Source of the DNA: Anagrus nilaparvatae
Taxonomy: Eukaryota; Arthropoda; Insecta; Hymenoptera; Mymaridae
Assembly (NCBI GenBank): GCA_022575985.1
Contig: JAKSXM010000272.1
Coordinates: forward strand, 2,046,001 to 2,110,000
Direction of reading: 5' to 3'
DNA length: 64,000 nt
The notes below the pieces were generated by a model. The model did no database searches and was not told where the DNA came from. It saw only the letters and a program-made list of their open reading frames with translations. Below are positions 22,263-33,789 of the stretch, one piece after another. The first letter of the stretch is position 1. Every line of letters starts with the position of its first letter. A program made the position numbers and the translations under genes.

Positions 22263-25200
22263 TTATTCTTTAATTGCTTTATTAATTTTATTTAATGATT
22301 GCATGAAATCTTGTTTCACTTTAAAAGATGTTGAAAGTCGTATTGAGTCAAAACGATATTTGTTGTCACCTTTTATTAAAATTATATCATTAATTGATTT
22401 AACTCGACTCAAACCGACGTATGTAATTCCCAATTGTCTTTCCGTGTCTCCTATGTGTAAGAAAATTTTATCTAACGTCTGCCCTTGAGACTTGTGGATG
22501 GTTAGAGCATATGACAACATTACTGGAAATTGCGTGCGACTGCATAAAATATTATTATGTTTCCAAGTTCTTTCCACGGGAATAATTGAAAAATAATTTT
22601 TATACAAAAATGGTCCTTTGTAATTGTCAAATTCAACCATTAATACTTGAGGTAATTGTGGTGGTGATTCATTATCAGCATATATTATTTCCCGTATGTA
22701 TCCTAAGCTTCCATTTGTTAATCCACCTGCTATCCATAAATTAGTACGTAACATTATTCTACAGTCTTTTGACAAATATAATATATTCTGTAATCCTGTT
22801 GCTTTTTCGTCCGGCAATATTGGGTGTGTTTATTAAAACTATGCGTGCAACTGGATGTCCCGTATTTTTCAAAAATTTTTCATTATGTGTTTAAACTTGT
22901 GCACACGTTGGATATAAATAAATTGCGTTTTTAGAATTGTTTAATTCTTCTTTGGGGATAACGGTTTCTCTTCGGTTATATAATAAGTTATAATTTTGTT
23001 GTGACAGTTCTGCATTTGCTATTTCATCTAGCAATTGTGAGTAAGGGGTATGATTACCCTTTTGTCTGGGTGCGTTTTGGAGACAATAATACTTTTGGAA
23101 TTGTTTAAAAATTATTCTTCCTTGTGTTTGTAAATTGTCTGTTAGTTTTTTATCACTAAATACTGCTGTGTCTCCAACCGGTGTCAATTGATTGCAATCT
23201 CCAAGTAAGTAAATTATGATTCCGCCAAAAGGTTCGTCAATTTCATTAGCATGTATTTCTCGACATCGTGATTCTATCTGAAATAACGTTCTTAAACCGA
23301 TCAAAGACATTTCATCTATTATTAAAAATTTCAAATCTTTCAAATCCTTTTGAAATTTTTTTGCATTTTGATTTTCTAATTTAGAAAATAACTTGTAATT
23401 TAAAGGTAATCGTAGCAAATAATGTTATGTTAGTCCATCTATGTTAACTGATGCCATACATGTTGATGCCGCTACTTTAACCGAATCTTCTCCAAAAATT
23501 GATGTAATCCTCTTAACCATTTCTTTGATTATTGTGCTATTACCAGAACGAGCTTTGCCTTGTATTATAACTCTTTTTATACTATTTGCTGTCACAATAC
23601 CGTTTTGTATACTGGTTATTTGAGTATCTAACAAGTTTAATATTTGTTGTTGATCATCTGTAAACGATATTTTGTTTATATATTTTCTTTTCTTGTTGAG
23701 ATTTGTAGGTATTCAGAAAAGAATGTATTTCTAATTCAGTTGGTTTGTTTTCAATAGGTATATTCCAGTTATAACATAAATCTATCGCCCTTTTTCCTAA
23801 ATCTCTTTCTAAATTGTCATTTTGGAATCCTGATAGAAACTCAAATGCATTTTTTATGTTATCATCATTTATTTCTTCTGGAATTTCATCATTCTCAGTG
23901 AATTCGTTTAAATCTATGTTTTCATTGTTATTTATATTTAATGTTTCGTAAATTTGCTTCAATTTATTTATATTTTCATATGATTGAAGAATATCATTAT
24001 AATCATTTTTAAATGGTATGTTTAAAATACATTGTTGTTTATAAAATTTTTCATCTTCAATTTCATTATTAGTTATTTTAAATTTCGGAAAAATTCTAAC
24101 AATGTTTTCTTTCCGTCGTTTTGTAAATTTGTTCTTGACAATTGTATAATTTTTAGCGAAATTTAATAACGTAAAGTTATTTAGTTCTTTTGGTCTGATC
24201 TTATATTTTTCTATTGAATTACAAGTTTTTGTATCAATATTTTCATCATTTGATTCATTTGTCTGAAATCAAAAAATTATTTATATATTGTTTAATAGTC
24301 TGTTGAAAAGTGCGTAAAATTGTTTCTCGATTTACGAATTATTTGGAATCGAAAATTCGTTCGCAAATCGAAAAAATAAAAAAAAATTCTAGTTGAGTTG
24401 TATGTACATTATTGATATTATAAGTAAAATTAAATATTATGGTACTAATTGAATTTAAATTTATAAAAATGAATACTTATGGATAAGTTTGTTATAAAAA
24501 TCCATTGTATTGCATTAAAATAAAAATAAAAAATAATTAAATAAAAAATTAAGCCTAGAGTAAATATATAAAGTCATATATGGGTAAATTTAAATGTAGT
24601 GAGTGCGATTTGTATGGTCATGTCTTCACTGCCCCAAAGTGTTTTTTTCTGAAAGTACTACCAAAAATAAGTTACCAGCCCAATTTTTAGCCTCCCAGAA
24701 CGAAATCTCGATTTTTGGCAGCCATTTTTGTGTTTTTGACTGTCGTAAAAAATGTAAGAAAAATGAGTCATAATTTTTTTTTTATTATTGCTGTAAAAAA
24801 CTCACATTAGCATGAAAAATTTTTTCCTTTTAGGTCCGGATAGGTAATTTCCCTGGCTATCCGATTCAGGGGTCAAAAATTTTTTTTGAGTAGCGAATGC
24901 GCGATGAATCGCTAAGATAGGCGGTTTTTTTTCAAAAATCGATTTCTCAAATCCCTATTAGTGAAAAATCTTCTAACCAGGATTAAAATTTTCCTTAAGC
25001 CTTATATTTTTTGGCAAAAAAAAAATTTCGATGGGACACTGCTTTTTGGGAGCTCTAGATAAAAAAATAGCAGCTTTCAAGAGATCCTTTTTTACAAATT
25101 TCAAATTTCCCGTCAAGTCACGTGAGCAATAAAAAATCTGACCAAAAATTTGGATTCCGCGGAAAATTTTACATAAGGATATATCTTTTCATGTTTTTAA

Positions 25201-26950
25201 GAGCGTTTATGTTAAAGCAGTAAAATTTTAAATTGAAAGATTAAAATATATCATTTTTTAATGAATTTTTTTATTTTGAATTATACAAATTATTCAAAAT
25301 TAATCAGAAAATTCTTTATTATTTCATTGTTTTTCGCTGTTTTAACATAAACGCTCTTGAAAACATGAAAAGATGTATCCTTTAAATTTTTCATGCTAAT
25401 GTGAGTTTTTTACAGCAATAATAAAAAAAATTATGACTCATTTTTCTTATATTTTTTACGACAGTTAAAAATATTTTGGGGCAGTTGTGAAAACCCGGCC
25501 ATACAAATCGCACTCACTATATTTAAATTTATCCATGTAGAAAAGTAAAGATTTATAAGTTTAATTGATTTTAATAAATTTTCTTATTAAATTTAAACAA
25601 ATAATATTAATTTAAAAAAATATTATTTTTCATTTCATTTCATACATACATTAGTTGAGATTAAGAATAAGTTGTGTAGTATAAATAGCTTTGTCTTATT
25701 GAAAATATTATTTAAAATAAATAATAATGTCTTATTGAAAATATTATTTAAAATAAATAATAAACAAGAGATTATAAAAAAATTTTATGTTCTAAATTCA
25801 AGTTTTTAACTTTGAGGTTACATGAGTCGATGATTTGTAAATCGTTAAATTACTGTATATAAGTTATTTAAATTAATTAAAATGAATTTATTATGTCTAA
25901 ATTTAAAATATAATTATAAGGGTTACAGTTCCATCAAATAAGTATTGTTTAATTACGTAGGTTCATTTTATTTTAAAGATGTTTAAATAATTAGTAAAAT
26001 TGTTATTTATATTATTGGTAAGGAATTATATATTCACCTTTATTTGTATCCAATCGTCATCTTGAATTACTAAATTGGCGTAACTCCGTGAACTGTGATA
26101 TAGAGGCCAACTCATTAACAAATGTACTACTTCTTGAGCACTGTAGTATCTTTCATGTAATGTAGAAATGAATAATTTTTGAATTGCTGATTTTGCTAAT
26201 AGTGAATCTGACATGGATGCACAAATATCCTGTAAACACTGTTGTAAATCATTTAAGATTTTTTCACTTTTGGATGCATATTTAGCAATATAATAATAAA
26301 TAGATTCTTCTGATGCAATCGGCGAAAAATCAGTATTTGCCCTCCAAATAGATGTTATGATTGGATTCTATCTTTGTATGAGTGGATCATTACGTTTAGG
26401 ATGATATCGTAAATATCCGTCTGAATCATCAATAATGCTTTCTTTTCTTTCTTGTTGAGGGAAATTAAAACGGCATGCTAAAATTGTGCTTTTATATTTG
26501 TATCTCATACAGTGTTTATCATGCATCGTATGACGTTGTAATCTATTTAATAAATAAATTAAATCATTTTCCAGATTATCTGTTGGAATGTCAGAAAAAT
26601 TTTGACGTGCAGGATGATTAATTCCTACATCATGTTTAGGATTTATTGCAAAACAAAAATCATCGAAGTAACTGCAAAGTTTTTCTCTTTCTTCTGGTCT
26701 TAGAATTTTATTATTAAATAATGGCGCGTTTGATAACCATAAAATTCCATGAATATGTGGTGATCCTCTAAATTGCCATTCTCAACGATACCAGAAGTCG
26801 GATACTTCGAATAATGGTTATATTACATATTTCATAAAATTATTAACGCTTTCTTTAAAAAAATAGCTGACAAATAATGGATTTTCTTGAATTAATTTTT
26901 TACGTTGTTCATCAATAGTATTTAGATCTGTATCGGGACATAATTAATTA
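22263..26950 (-). pseudogene. Helitron Rep-helicase (dead), with probable intron
   Basis: Minus strand. The N-terminal part (26,950-26,034) has the HUH nuclease motif in FRGSPHIHGILWL near 26,745-26,783 and the tyrosine motif YYYIAKYASKSEK near 26,260-26,300, followed by LLMSWPLYHSSRSY. AAG-GTGAATATA at 26,033 and TTTTTGATTTCAG-ACAAATG at 24,264 look like a splice donor and acceptor. The frame resumes at 24,263 with RRKENIVRIFPKFKI. The PIF1 helicase follows: Walker A IIQGKARSGNST near 23,545-23,580, Walker B FLIIDEM near 23,310, GDCNQLTPVGDTAVF near 23,165-23,210, LTIHKSQGQTLDK and ITYVGLSRVKS near 22,385-22,510. Walker A has Asn where Lys is expected. Stops at WYR-EWQ and IQR-NPI, and frameshifts near 22,820, 22,890, 23,420 and 23,640, kill the gene. 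It is 5'-truncated into satellite DNA at 26,950. A 0.96 kb foldback lies in the intron. Confidence 0.88.
24580..25537. mobile_element. Foldback element in the Helitron intron, 0.96 kb
   Basis: Terminal arms share GTAAATTTAAATGTAGTGAG followed by TGCGATTTGTATGG (left) with their complement at the right. Inner pairs include AATGAGTCATAATTTTTTTT near 24,762 with its complement near 25,430, and GAGCGTTTATGTTAAAGCAG near 25,201 with its complement near 25,335. The centre lies near 25,275. It lies between the probable splice sites of the Helitron, so it would be removed from the transcript. No coding capacity. Confidence 0.75.
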
Positions 26951-29160
26951 TTAATTATGGACACACTTAATTACAAATACCATAATAAAGCACGACGCTA
27001 GCGGTCTCTAATAGTAAACTTTCGGAATTATATTAATAGTTTTTCGGTTCGTAATATTGAAAAATCGGAAAATTTTTTAGGTTAAAACACTGGATACTTT
27101 CCACCGAATATTTGTTTTTCTTGCTTTAAAAAACACCTCTCTAAAGTTAAAAGTTCATTATCAGTATCAGTAATTAACGATCTCTACGAACAAATAATAA
27201 TCTTATATTTCAAAGATGCATAAGACATTTTCATGCAATTAATTTTATTTAAAATTTTTTACAATTTTAAATAAATTAGAAAAATTTTTTAATTGATGTT
27301 AAATAATTTTTTAAGATAAATTAATAAATAATTTAACTTAAAAAAGTGGTTTTGAATGAAAAAAATTGTCCGTCAATTTGTCTCGTGCGGGATTCGACAT
27401 AAATTTGGCACTAGATCTACAAAAGCTGCCTCTTGAATGAAAGAAATTGATCCTGATTGTCTCCCGGGTCCGGCAAACCAAAGGTCGTGGGGTCGAATCC
27501 CGCTCGAGACAAATTGATGGACAATTTTTTTCATTGAAAACCACTTTTTTAAGTTAAATTATTTATTAATTTATTTTAAAAAATTATTTAACATCAATTA
27601 AAAAATTTTTCTAATTTATTTAAAATTGTAAAAAATTTTAAATAAAATTAATGGCATGAAAATGTCTTATGCATCTTTGAAATATAAGATTATTATTTGT
27701 TCGTAAAGATCGTTAATTACTGATACTGATATTGAAAAATATGACGAACGTTAAATTAATTAAGTTAAAAGTTTTTTGGTCCGCCATCTTAGGAAATCGG
27801 AAAATTTTTTAGGTTAAAAAACTGAATATTTTCCACCGCATATTCGTTTTTTTGCCCTAAAAAACTCCCTTGTAAAGTTAAAAGTTCATTTTTTCAAATT
27901 TTTTTGTCCGCCATCTTGGAGAATCGGAAAATTTTTTAGGTTAAAAAACTGAATATTTTCCACCGGATATTCGTTTTTTTGTCCTAAAAAACCCTCTTGC
28001 AAAGTTAAAAGTTCATTTTTTCAAATTTATCGGGTCGCCATCTTGGAAAATCGGAAAATATATTTGTGTGGAAAATGAAAAATTATACTTCCAGGGCACC
28101 CTCTTCTACCTGGAATTATTATTTTCATCTTAAAAGTCCTTATTTTATCATGTTTTATGTCAAAAATTCATTTTTTAAGTTTTTTGGTCCGCCATCTTGG
28201 AAAATCGGAAAATATATTTGTGCGGAACATGAAAAATTATACCTCCAGGGTATCCGCTACAACCTGGAATGATTATTTTTAACCTGAAAGTGCTTATTTT
28301 ATCATGTTTTATGTCTTATAATCGACATTTTGTGTTTTTAACGCTGTTATTCCCGTAAATTGATAATAATTTCGGTACTATATTTTCGATTTGGCTCAAA
28401 ATCAATACAGTTCATGTTGGTCTTATATCTAACTTATATATAAATTTTGAACCTAATCGGAGATCACTGTGACCTTAACGAGTGCGCACAAGAGCGACAT
28501 TCTGTCGCGGGTATAGACTGTGCTTCGCAGATATATTCGTGTGGAAAATGAAAAATTATACCTCCAGGGTATCTTCTTCTACCTGGAATGATTATTTTCA
28601 TCTTAAAAGTCCTTATTTTATCATGTTTTATGTCAAAAATTCATTTTTTCAAGTTTTTCGGTCCGCCATCTTGGAAAACCGGAAAATTTTTTAGGTTAAA
28701 AAACTGAATATTTTCCACCGAATATTCGTTTCTTTTGCCCTAAAAAACCTCCTTGTAAAGTTAAAAGTTCTTTTTTTCAAGTTTTTTGGTCCGCCATCTT
28801 GGAGAATCAGAAAATTTTTTAGGTTAAAAAACTGAATATTTTCCACCGGATATTCGTTTTTTTGTCCTAAAAAACCCTCTTGCAAAGTTAAAAGTTCATT
28901 TTTTCAAATTTATCGGGTCGCCATCTTGGAAAATCGGAAAATATATTTGTGTGGAAAATGAAAAATTATACTTCCAGGGCACCCTCTTCTACCTGGAATT
29001 ATTATTTTCATCTTAAAAGTCCTTATTTTATCATGTTTTATGTCAAAAATTCATTTTTTAAGTTTTTTGGTCCGCCATCTTGGAAAATCGGAAAATATAT
29101 TTGTGCGGAACATGAAAAATTATACCTCCAGGGTATCCGCTACAACCTGGAATGATTATT
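26951..29160 (-). repeat. Satellite array A, about 125 bp unit
   Basis: Units read GTCCGCCATCTTGGAAAATC, GGAAAATTTTTTAGGTTAAA, TTTTCCACCG(A/G)ATATTCGTTT, GCCCTAAAAAACC and AAAGTTAAAAGTTCATTTTT on the plus strand. They are the reverse complement of array B at 31,130-32,830. Units are spaced about 115-130 bp and interrupted by a palindrome at 27,160-27,740. The open frames at 28,066, 28,482, 28,691 and 28,949 are readings of the repeat. Confidence 0.8.
27160..27740. repeat. Palindrome with tRNA-derived segment at its centre
   Basis: The arms 27,160-27,405 and 27,490-27,740 are close reverse complements. At the inner end of the right arm is GTGGGGTCGAATCCCGC, a good T-arm and B box, preceded by GGCAAACCAAAGGTCG, typical of a tRNA 3' half. 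The left arm contains the inverse, GCGGGATTCGAC. GTCTC and GAGAC strings bracket it. I infer a foldback made from a tRNA-derived SINE end. It interrupts satellite array A. Confidence 0.65.
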
Positions 29161-29408
29161 TTTAACCTGAAAGTGCTTATTTTATCATGTTTTATGTCTT
29201 ATAATCGACATTTTGTGTTTTTAACGCTGTTATTCCCGTAAATTGATAATAATTTCGGTACTATATTTTCGATTTGGCTCAAAATCAATACAGTTCATGT
29301 TGGTCTTATATCTAACTTATATATAAATTTTGAACCTAATCGGAGATCACTGTGACCTTAACGAGTGCGCACAAGAGCGACATTCTGTCGCGGGTATAGA
29401 CTGTGCTT
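27925..29408 (+). repeat. Direct tandem duplication, 883 bp unit
   Basis: 27,925-28,525 and 28,808-29,408 are almost identical at a fixed offset of 883 bp. The unit includes satellite sequence, then a non-satellite part ending GACATTCTGTCGCGGGTATA and GACTGTGCTTCGCA. The near identity points to a recent duplication. The identical 68-codon open frames at 28,066 and 28,949 are a by-product. Confidence 0.85.
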
Positions 29409-29425
29409 CGCACAGTCTAATCAGT
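29355..29425 (+). other. Helitron-like 3' terminal hairpins (candidate)
   Basis: GCGACATTCTGTCGC forms one hairpin and GACTGTGCTTCGCACAGTC a second, followed at once by TAAT so that the end reads CTAA-T. Helitron 3' ends have a short hairpin close to CTRR followed by T. An inverse version, TAGACTGAGCGAGCTCAGTC followed by GCGACAGAATGTCG, lies at 30,884-30,935. The first hairpin is also in the partial copy at 28,495-28,527. Assignment to Helitrons is inference. Confidence 0.4.
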
Positions 29426-31100
29426 AGTTTAATTACTACTTTTGATTAAATTTTATTATTTAACTTATTTAATATATATTATACGTATTAAATATATCAA
29501 TTTACACACTACTTTTGATTAAACTTACACTTTAATGTTTATTAGTGTGTAATTTTTATGTTTTACTTATTACATTTGTGTAAATTGTTAATTTAAATCG
29601 CGACTTTCTTTAAATATTTGAATTTAATTAGAGTAGCGATTAAATTCTTGCTCAAATTGACACACTAAGGTTTTGAGTGTACGCCATTCTAAAATTTTTT
29701 TTAATAGTCATACATTTTTATGCAATGATTGTATTGAAATATTTTTGTAATTTCAAAAATTTTTATTTTTATATAAAAAAATGGATCTCAAAAAAAAAAC
29801 GTCAAATCGATATCATTTTTTCCAAGGAATAATTTGTACTAAAGCTTGTCTCATAAAACCTCCTTGATCCTGAGAAAAATCAGTTTTAGTGAAAAAAAAA
29901 TGAAATTATTTTGCGTTTTTGATAACTAACTTCTGATTTTGATTTCTCGAAATCATTTAAATATTATTTAAAAATTAAAAAAGACTCTGGAGATATTTCT
30001 TTAAGGAGGAACAGTGATTAGGAAAAAATGATACCACTTTCCTAAAATTAAATATTTTTGCGTAAAATTTGAGGAATATGTACATTTAATAATTTAAAAC
30101 ATAACTAGAGTTTTAATTTTTGAAAATTAAAAAAAAAAATTTGAAAAATTTAACATTGGTTCTTATGTAAATGTCTTCAAAAACGTGGTTTTTCCTAAAT
30201 ATCTGAATGAAAAAAAAATTAGATTTTAAAAAAATTTATATATTCATTTACTTTAAGTATTAAATTAACCATTAAAATAAAAAAAAGTATAGCTTTGGGT
30301 CCATTTAAGAAAATTATTTGTAACTAAATAATAATAAACGCGATTTTTTCTAAGTACGCACGAAATAAACAGAAATAAATGAGAGACGACGGCAAGACGA
30401 AGTCAACGTCGATGATCATGTACAGTAAATTTACGTTTGTATATGTGTATAGCACGAAATGCTTGAGATTACAATATCATAGCCATCAGTTCATACCAAC
30501 ACTAAGCGCTGTTGTCAAATCGCGCGACGCATATAAACTTCACTTTTGAGATGAAATTGTAAAAAAAATAATAATTAAAAAAAATTTTTTTATTCATATA
30601 AACCAATTATTAATAATTTCTTAAGCTTAAAATATAAAAATTATAAAAAATTAATAGCATTTATGTTCTTATAAATTTGTTTATTTAGAGTTGGTAACTC
30701 TTACAATTTTATACAGAAGATATAGGAGATCCCCTCGCCTCTGTGACCTCCCCGCTGGCATGACGAAACCTCCTTAAAGATTACTTTAAAATCACTTTCA
30801 TGTATTTTCGTCCGTACAATTCTTCATAAATGCGTGTCCAATAAAATCAAAAATAGTCTTTTCAATTATTTCATTTTAATTAGACTGAGCGAGCTCAGTC
30901 TATTCCCGCGACAGAATGTCGAGTTTGTTAACACGATAGCTCCTTAACTATATTATTGATTGACTTCAAAATTTCACAGATGGTCTCAAATGAGACAAGG
31001 ACGAACTGATTAAATTTGCAGCCCATTTAGTACGCACATTTAAAAATGATAGCGAAAAATCTAGCTCCTCATCAAAAAATTACATTTTTTTAAATTTTAA
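29426..31100. other. Spacer between the mirrored satellite arrays
   Basis: AT-rich and without a credible frame. A less AT-rich patch near 30,375-30,540 (GACGACGGCAAGACGAAGTC, GTCAAATCGCGCGACGC) and another near 30,725-30,770 (GATCCCCTCGCCTCTGTGAC) carry no coding signal. 30,884-30,935 holds an inverse copy of the terminal hairpins seen at 29,355. Confidence 0.4.
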
Positions 31101-31129
31101 TATTGATAATTTTCATATTTACGAATAAA

Positions 31130-32830
31130 AAAGAACTTTTCACATTACCTAGGGGTATTTGAGGTTGAAAAAAACATTTTTATTAATAAAATTTTTAATT
31201 TTTCAACCCAACATATTTTCCAATTTTCCAAGATGGCGGATTAAAAAACTTGAAAAAATCAACTTTTCACATTACAAGGAGATTTTTTAGGGCGAGAAAA
31301 ATGAATTTGGGGTGGAAAAAATTTAATTTTTCAACCCAACATGTTTTCCGATTTTCCAAGATGGCGGACTATAAACTTGAAAAACTCGACTTTTCACATT
31401 ACAAGAAGATTTTTTAGGACAAGAACAATGAATTTTAGGTGGAAAATATTTAATTTTTCAACCCAAAATATTTTCCAATTTTCCAAGATGGCGGACTAAA
31501 AACTTAAAAAAATCAACTTTTCACATTACAAGGAGGTTTTTTAAGGCGAAAAAAATGAATTTTCTGTACAGTAGCCACGAAAGTACGAATTTTCGAATTT
31601 GCTCGCTACTGTCGCAGAAAAATTTTATACGACCCTTGTCCATAAATAAAGAATGCCCCAAATCGCAGTTTACCACCCTCGGCTTCGCCTCGGAAGGTAA
31701 TTTACGTGCAATTTGGGCCATTCTTCACTTTTCTGGACACGAGCCGTAAATATACTATTTGGGTGGAAAATATTTAATTTTTCAACCCAAAATATTTTCC
31801 GATTTTCCAAGATGGCGGACTAAAAACTTTAAAAATCAACTTTTCACATTACAAGAAGATTTTTTAGGGCAAGAAAAATGTATTTTGGATGAAAAATTTT
31901 TAATTTTTCACACAAAACAATTTTCCAATTTTCTAATTTTCTAATATAGCGGACCAAGAAACATGAAAATAGCAACTTTCTACATTACCTGGTGGTTTTC
32001 AGGGTCGAGAAAAACGTTATTATGAATGAAAATTTTCATTTTTTAGCCCCAACATATTTTCCAATTTTCCAACATGAAAATAAAAACTTTCTACATTACC
32101 TGGAGGTTTTCGGGGTCGAGAAAAACGTTATTATGAATGAAAATTATCAATTTTTAGCCCCAAAATATTTTCCAATATGGCGGACCAAGAAACATGAAAA
32201 TAGAAACTTTCTACGTTACCTGGGGGTTTCCGAAGTAGAGAAAAACGTTTTTATGAATGAAAATTTTCATTTTTTAGCCCCATCATATTTTCCAATTTTC
32301 CAAGATGGCGGGCCAAAAAACATGAAAATAAAAACTTTCTACATTACCTGGGGGTTTTCGGAGTAGAGAAAAACGTTTTTATGAATGAAAATTTTCATTT
32401 TTTAGCCCCAGCATATTTTTCAATTTTCCAAGATGGCGGACCAAAAAACACGAAAATAAAAACTTTCTACATTACCTGGAGGTTTTTGGGGTCGAGAAAA
32501 ACGTTATTATGAATGAACATTTTCATTTTTTAGCCCCAACATATTTTCCAATTTTCCAATATGGCGGACCAAGAAACATGAAAATAGAAATTTTCTACGT
32601 TACCTGGGGGTTTCATTTTTTAGCCCCAGCATATTTTCCAATTTTTCAATATGGCGGACCTAAAACATGAAAATAAAAACTTTCTACATTACCTGGGGGT
32701 TTTCGGGGTCGAGAAAAACGTTTCTATTAATGAAAATTTTAACTTTTTTGCCCCAACATATTTTTTTAAAATTTTCATTTTTTAGCCCCAATATTTTCCA
32801 ATTTGTCAATATGGCGGACCAAGAAAATGG
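31130..32830 (+). repeat. Satellite array B, about 115-125 bp unit
   Basis: Units contain TTTCACATTACAAGGAGATT or CTTTCTACATTACCTGG, TTTTTAGGGCGAG or TTTTCGGGGTCGAG, AAAATTTTCATTTTTTAGCC, and CCAATTTTCCAAGATGGCGG. They form at least two subfamilies: the first (31,130-31,900) matches array A inverted, and the second (31,960-32,830) is more diverged. A hairpin repeat (31,560-31,757) interrupts the array. Frames at 31,992-32,366 and 32,667-32,897 are satellite readings. Confidence 0.8.
31560..31757. repeat. Hairpin repeat copy 2, inside satellite array B
   Basis: Same layout as 20,640-20,820: TCGCAGAAAAATTTTATACG, AAATCGCAGTTTACCACC, CCTCGGCTTCGCCTCGG, GTAATTTACGTGCAATTTGG, then TTTTCTGGAC. The stem has one mismatch relative to copy 1 (GCGATTTGG has become GCAATTTGG). 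Confidence 0.7.
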
Positions 32831-33260
32831 TAATAAAACAACTAAAGGAATTGCTGTCAAATACTTTGGAGCTAAAAAAACAGTTGACAACGAATGAATA
32901 TAGCGATTGCAATTATCAGAAAAAATTTCAGAATTATATTTTCAAATGATCAAAGATGCCCTTTGCAGGGAAAGCAACGTAACGAGCTGATTCAACGTTT
33001 GCTTATACAAAAAATAATGGGTTCATCAAAATTATAGACTTTATTTTTGATAAGGAAAATGAAAAAGAATACACCATATTCCGCAAAATTAATGTATAAC
33101 CGATTATAACATCAGTACATTTAAAAAAAATGAATGTTGAAGAGCTTATAGCAGTTGAAACCTCACAAATAGATGGCAAATATGTTTATATAAGAGATAC
33201 TAATTATACATTTATCACAAAAGTTCCTAATTTATATCATTATTAATTCTTAATAGTTTA
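32831..33260 (+). pseudogene. Unrecognised coding remnant
   Basis: After the last satellite unit the plus-strand frames give short protein-like runs, including NNGFIKIIDFIFDKENEKEY, TIFRKINV, then KMNVEELIAVETSQIDGKYV with YIRDTNYTFITKVPNLYHY before a TAA at 33,243. Stops and frame changes separate them. The style resembles the C-terminal part of mobile-element proteins in arthropods, but I cannot name the family. Confidence 0.4.
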
Positions 33261-33789
33261 GTTACAATTTTGCAAAAAATGCTTTTTATAAAAGAAAAAT
33301 TAAAAAAACAATTGATTAGAAAGCATTTATATACTTATTCACAACTTTTAACTGTATGATTCTTTAAGAACCAATGTTTATACAAATATAAAACATATTT
33401 AATTTTATTTGATAGCAATATGTGTACTTATTTATTTAGTAAGTTAATTTACCAATTCAAGAAAGTTCCTTTTTTCGAGTTTTTTGTACCGCCATATTGG
33501 AAAATCGGAAAATATACTAGGGTACAAATAATTTTATAATTTAAAACGTTTTTCTCAACCTTGATAATTTGTAGGCAATATAGAAAGTTCCTCTTCATGT
33601 TTTTATGTCCCGCCACACAGTGTGGCAAAATGGACAAAAATCGCCCTTGGACTAAGTTTTTGAGCTATCAACTTGAAACCTGTTTTGAACGACTTTAATA
33701 TTAGCCTGCTTTTATTTCTCACTGCGGATTTTTCATATTTTTTTATTTTTAATTAGCCTATGTACTAAAAATGAATTTTATGCGAAATA

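Noticed and set aside
28066..29155. Two identical 68-codon open frames
   Set aside because: They lie in the 883 bp tandem duplication of satellite sequence; identity follows from the duplication, and the peptide has no coding character.
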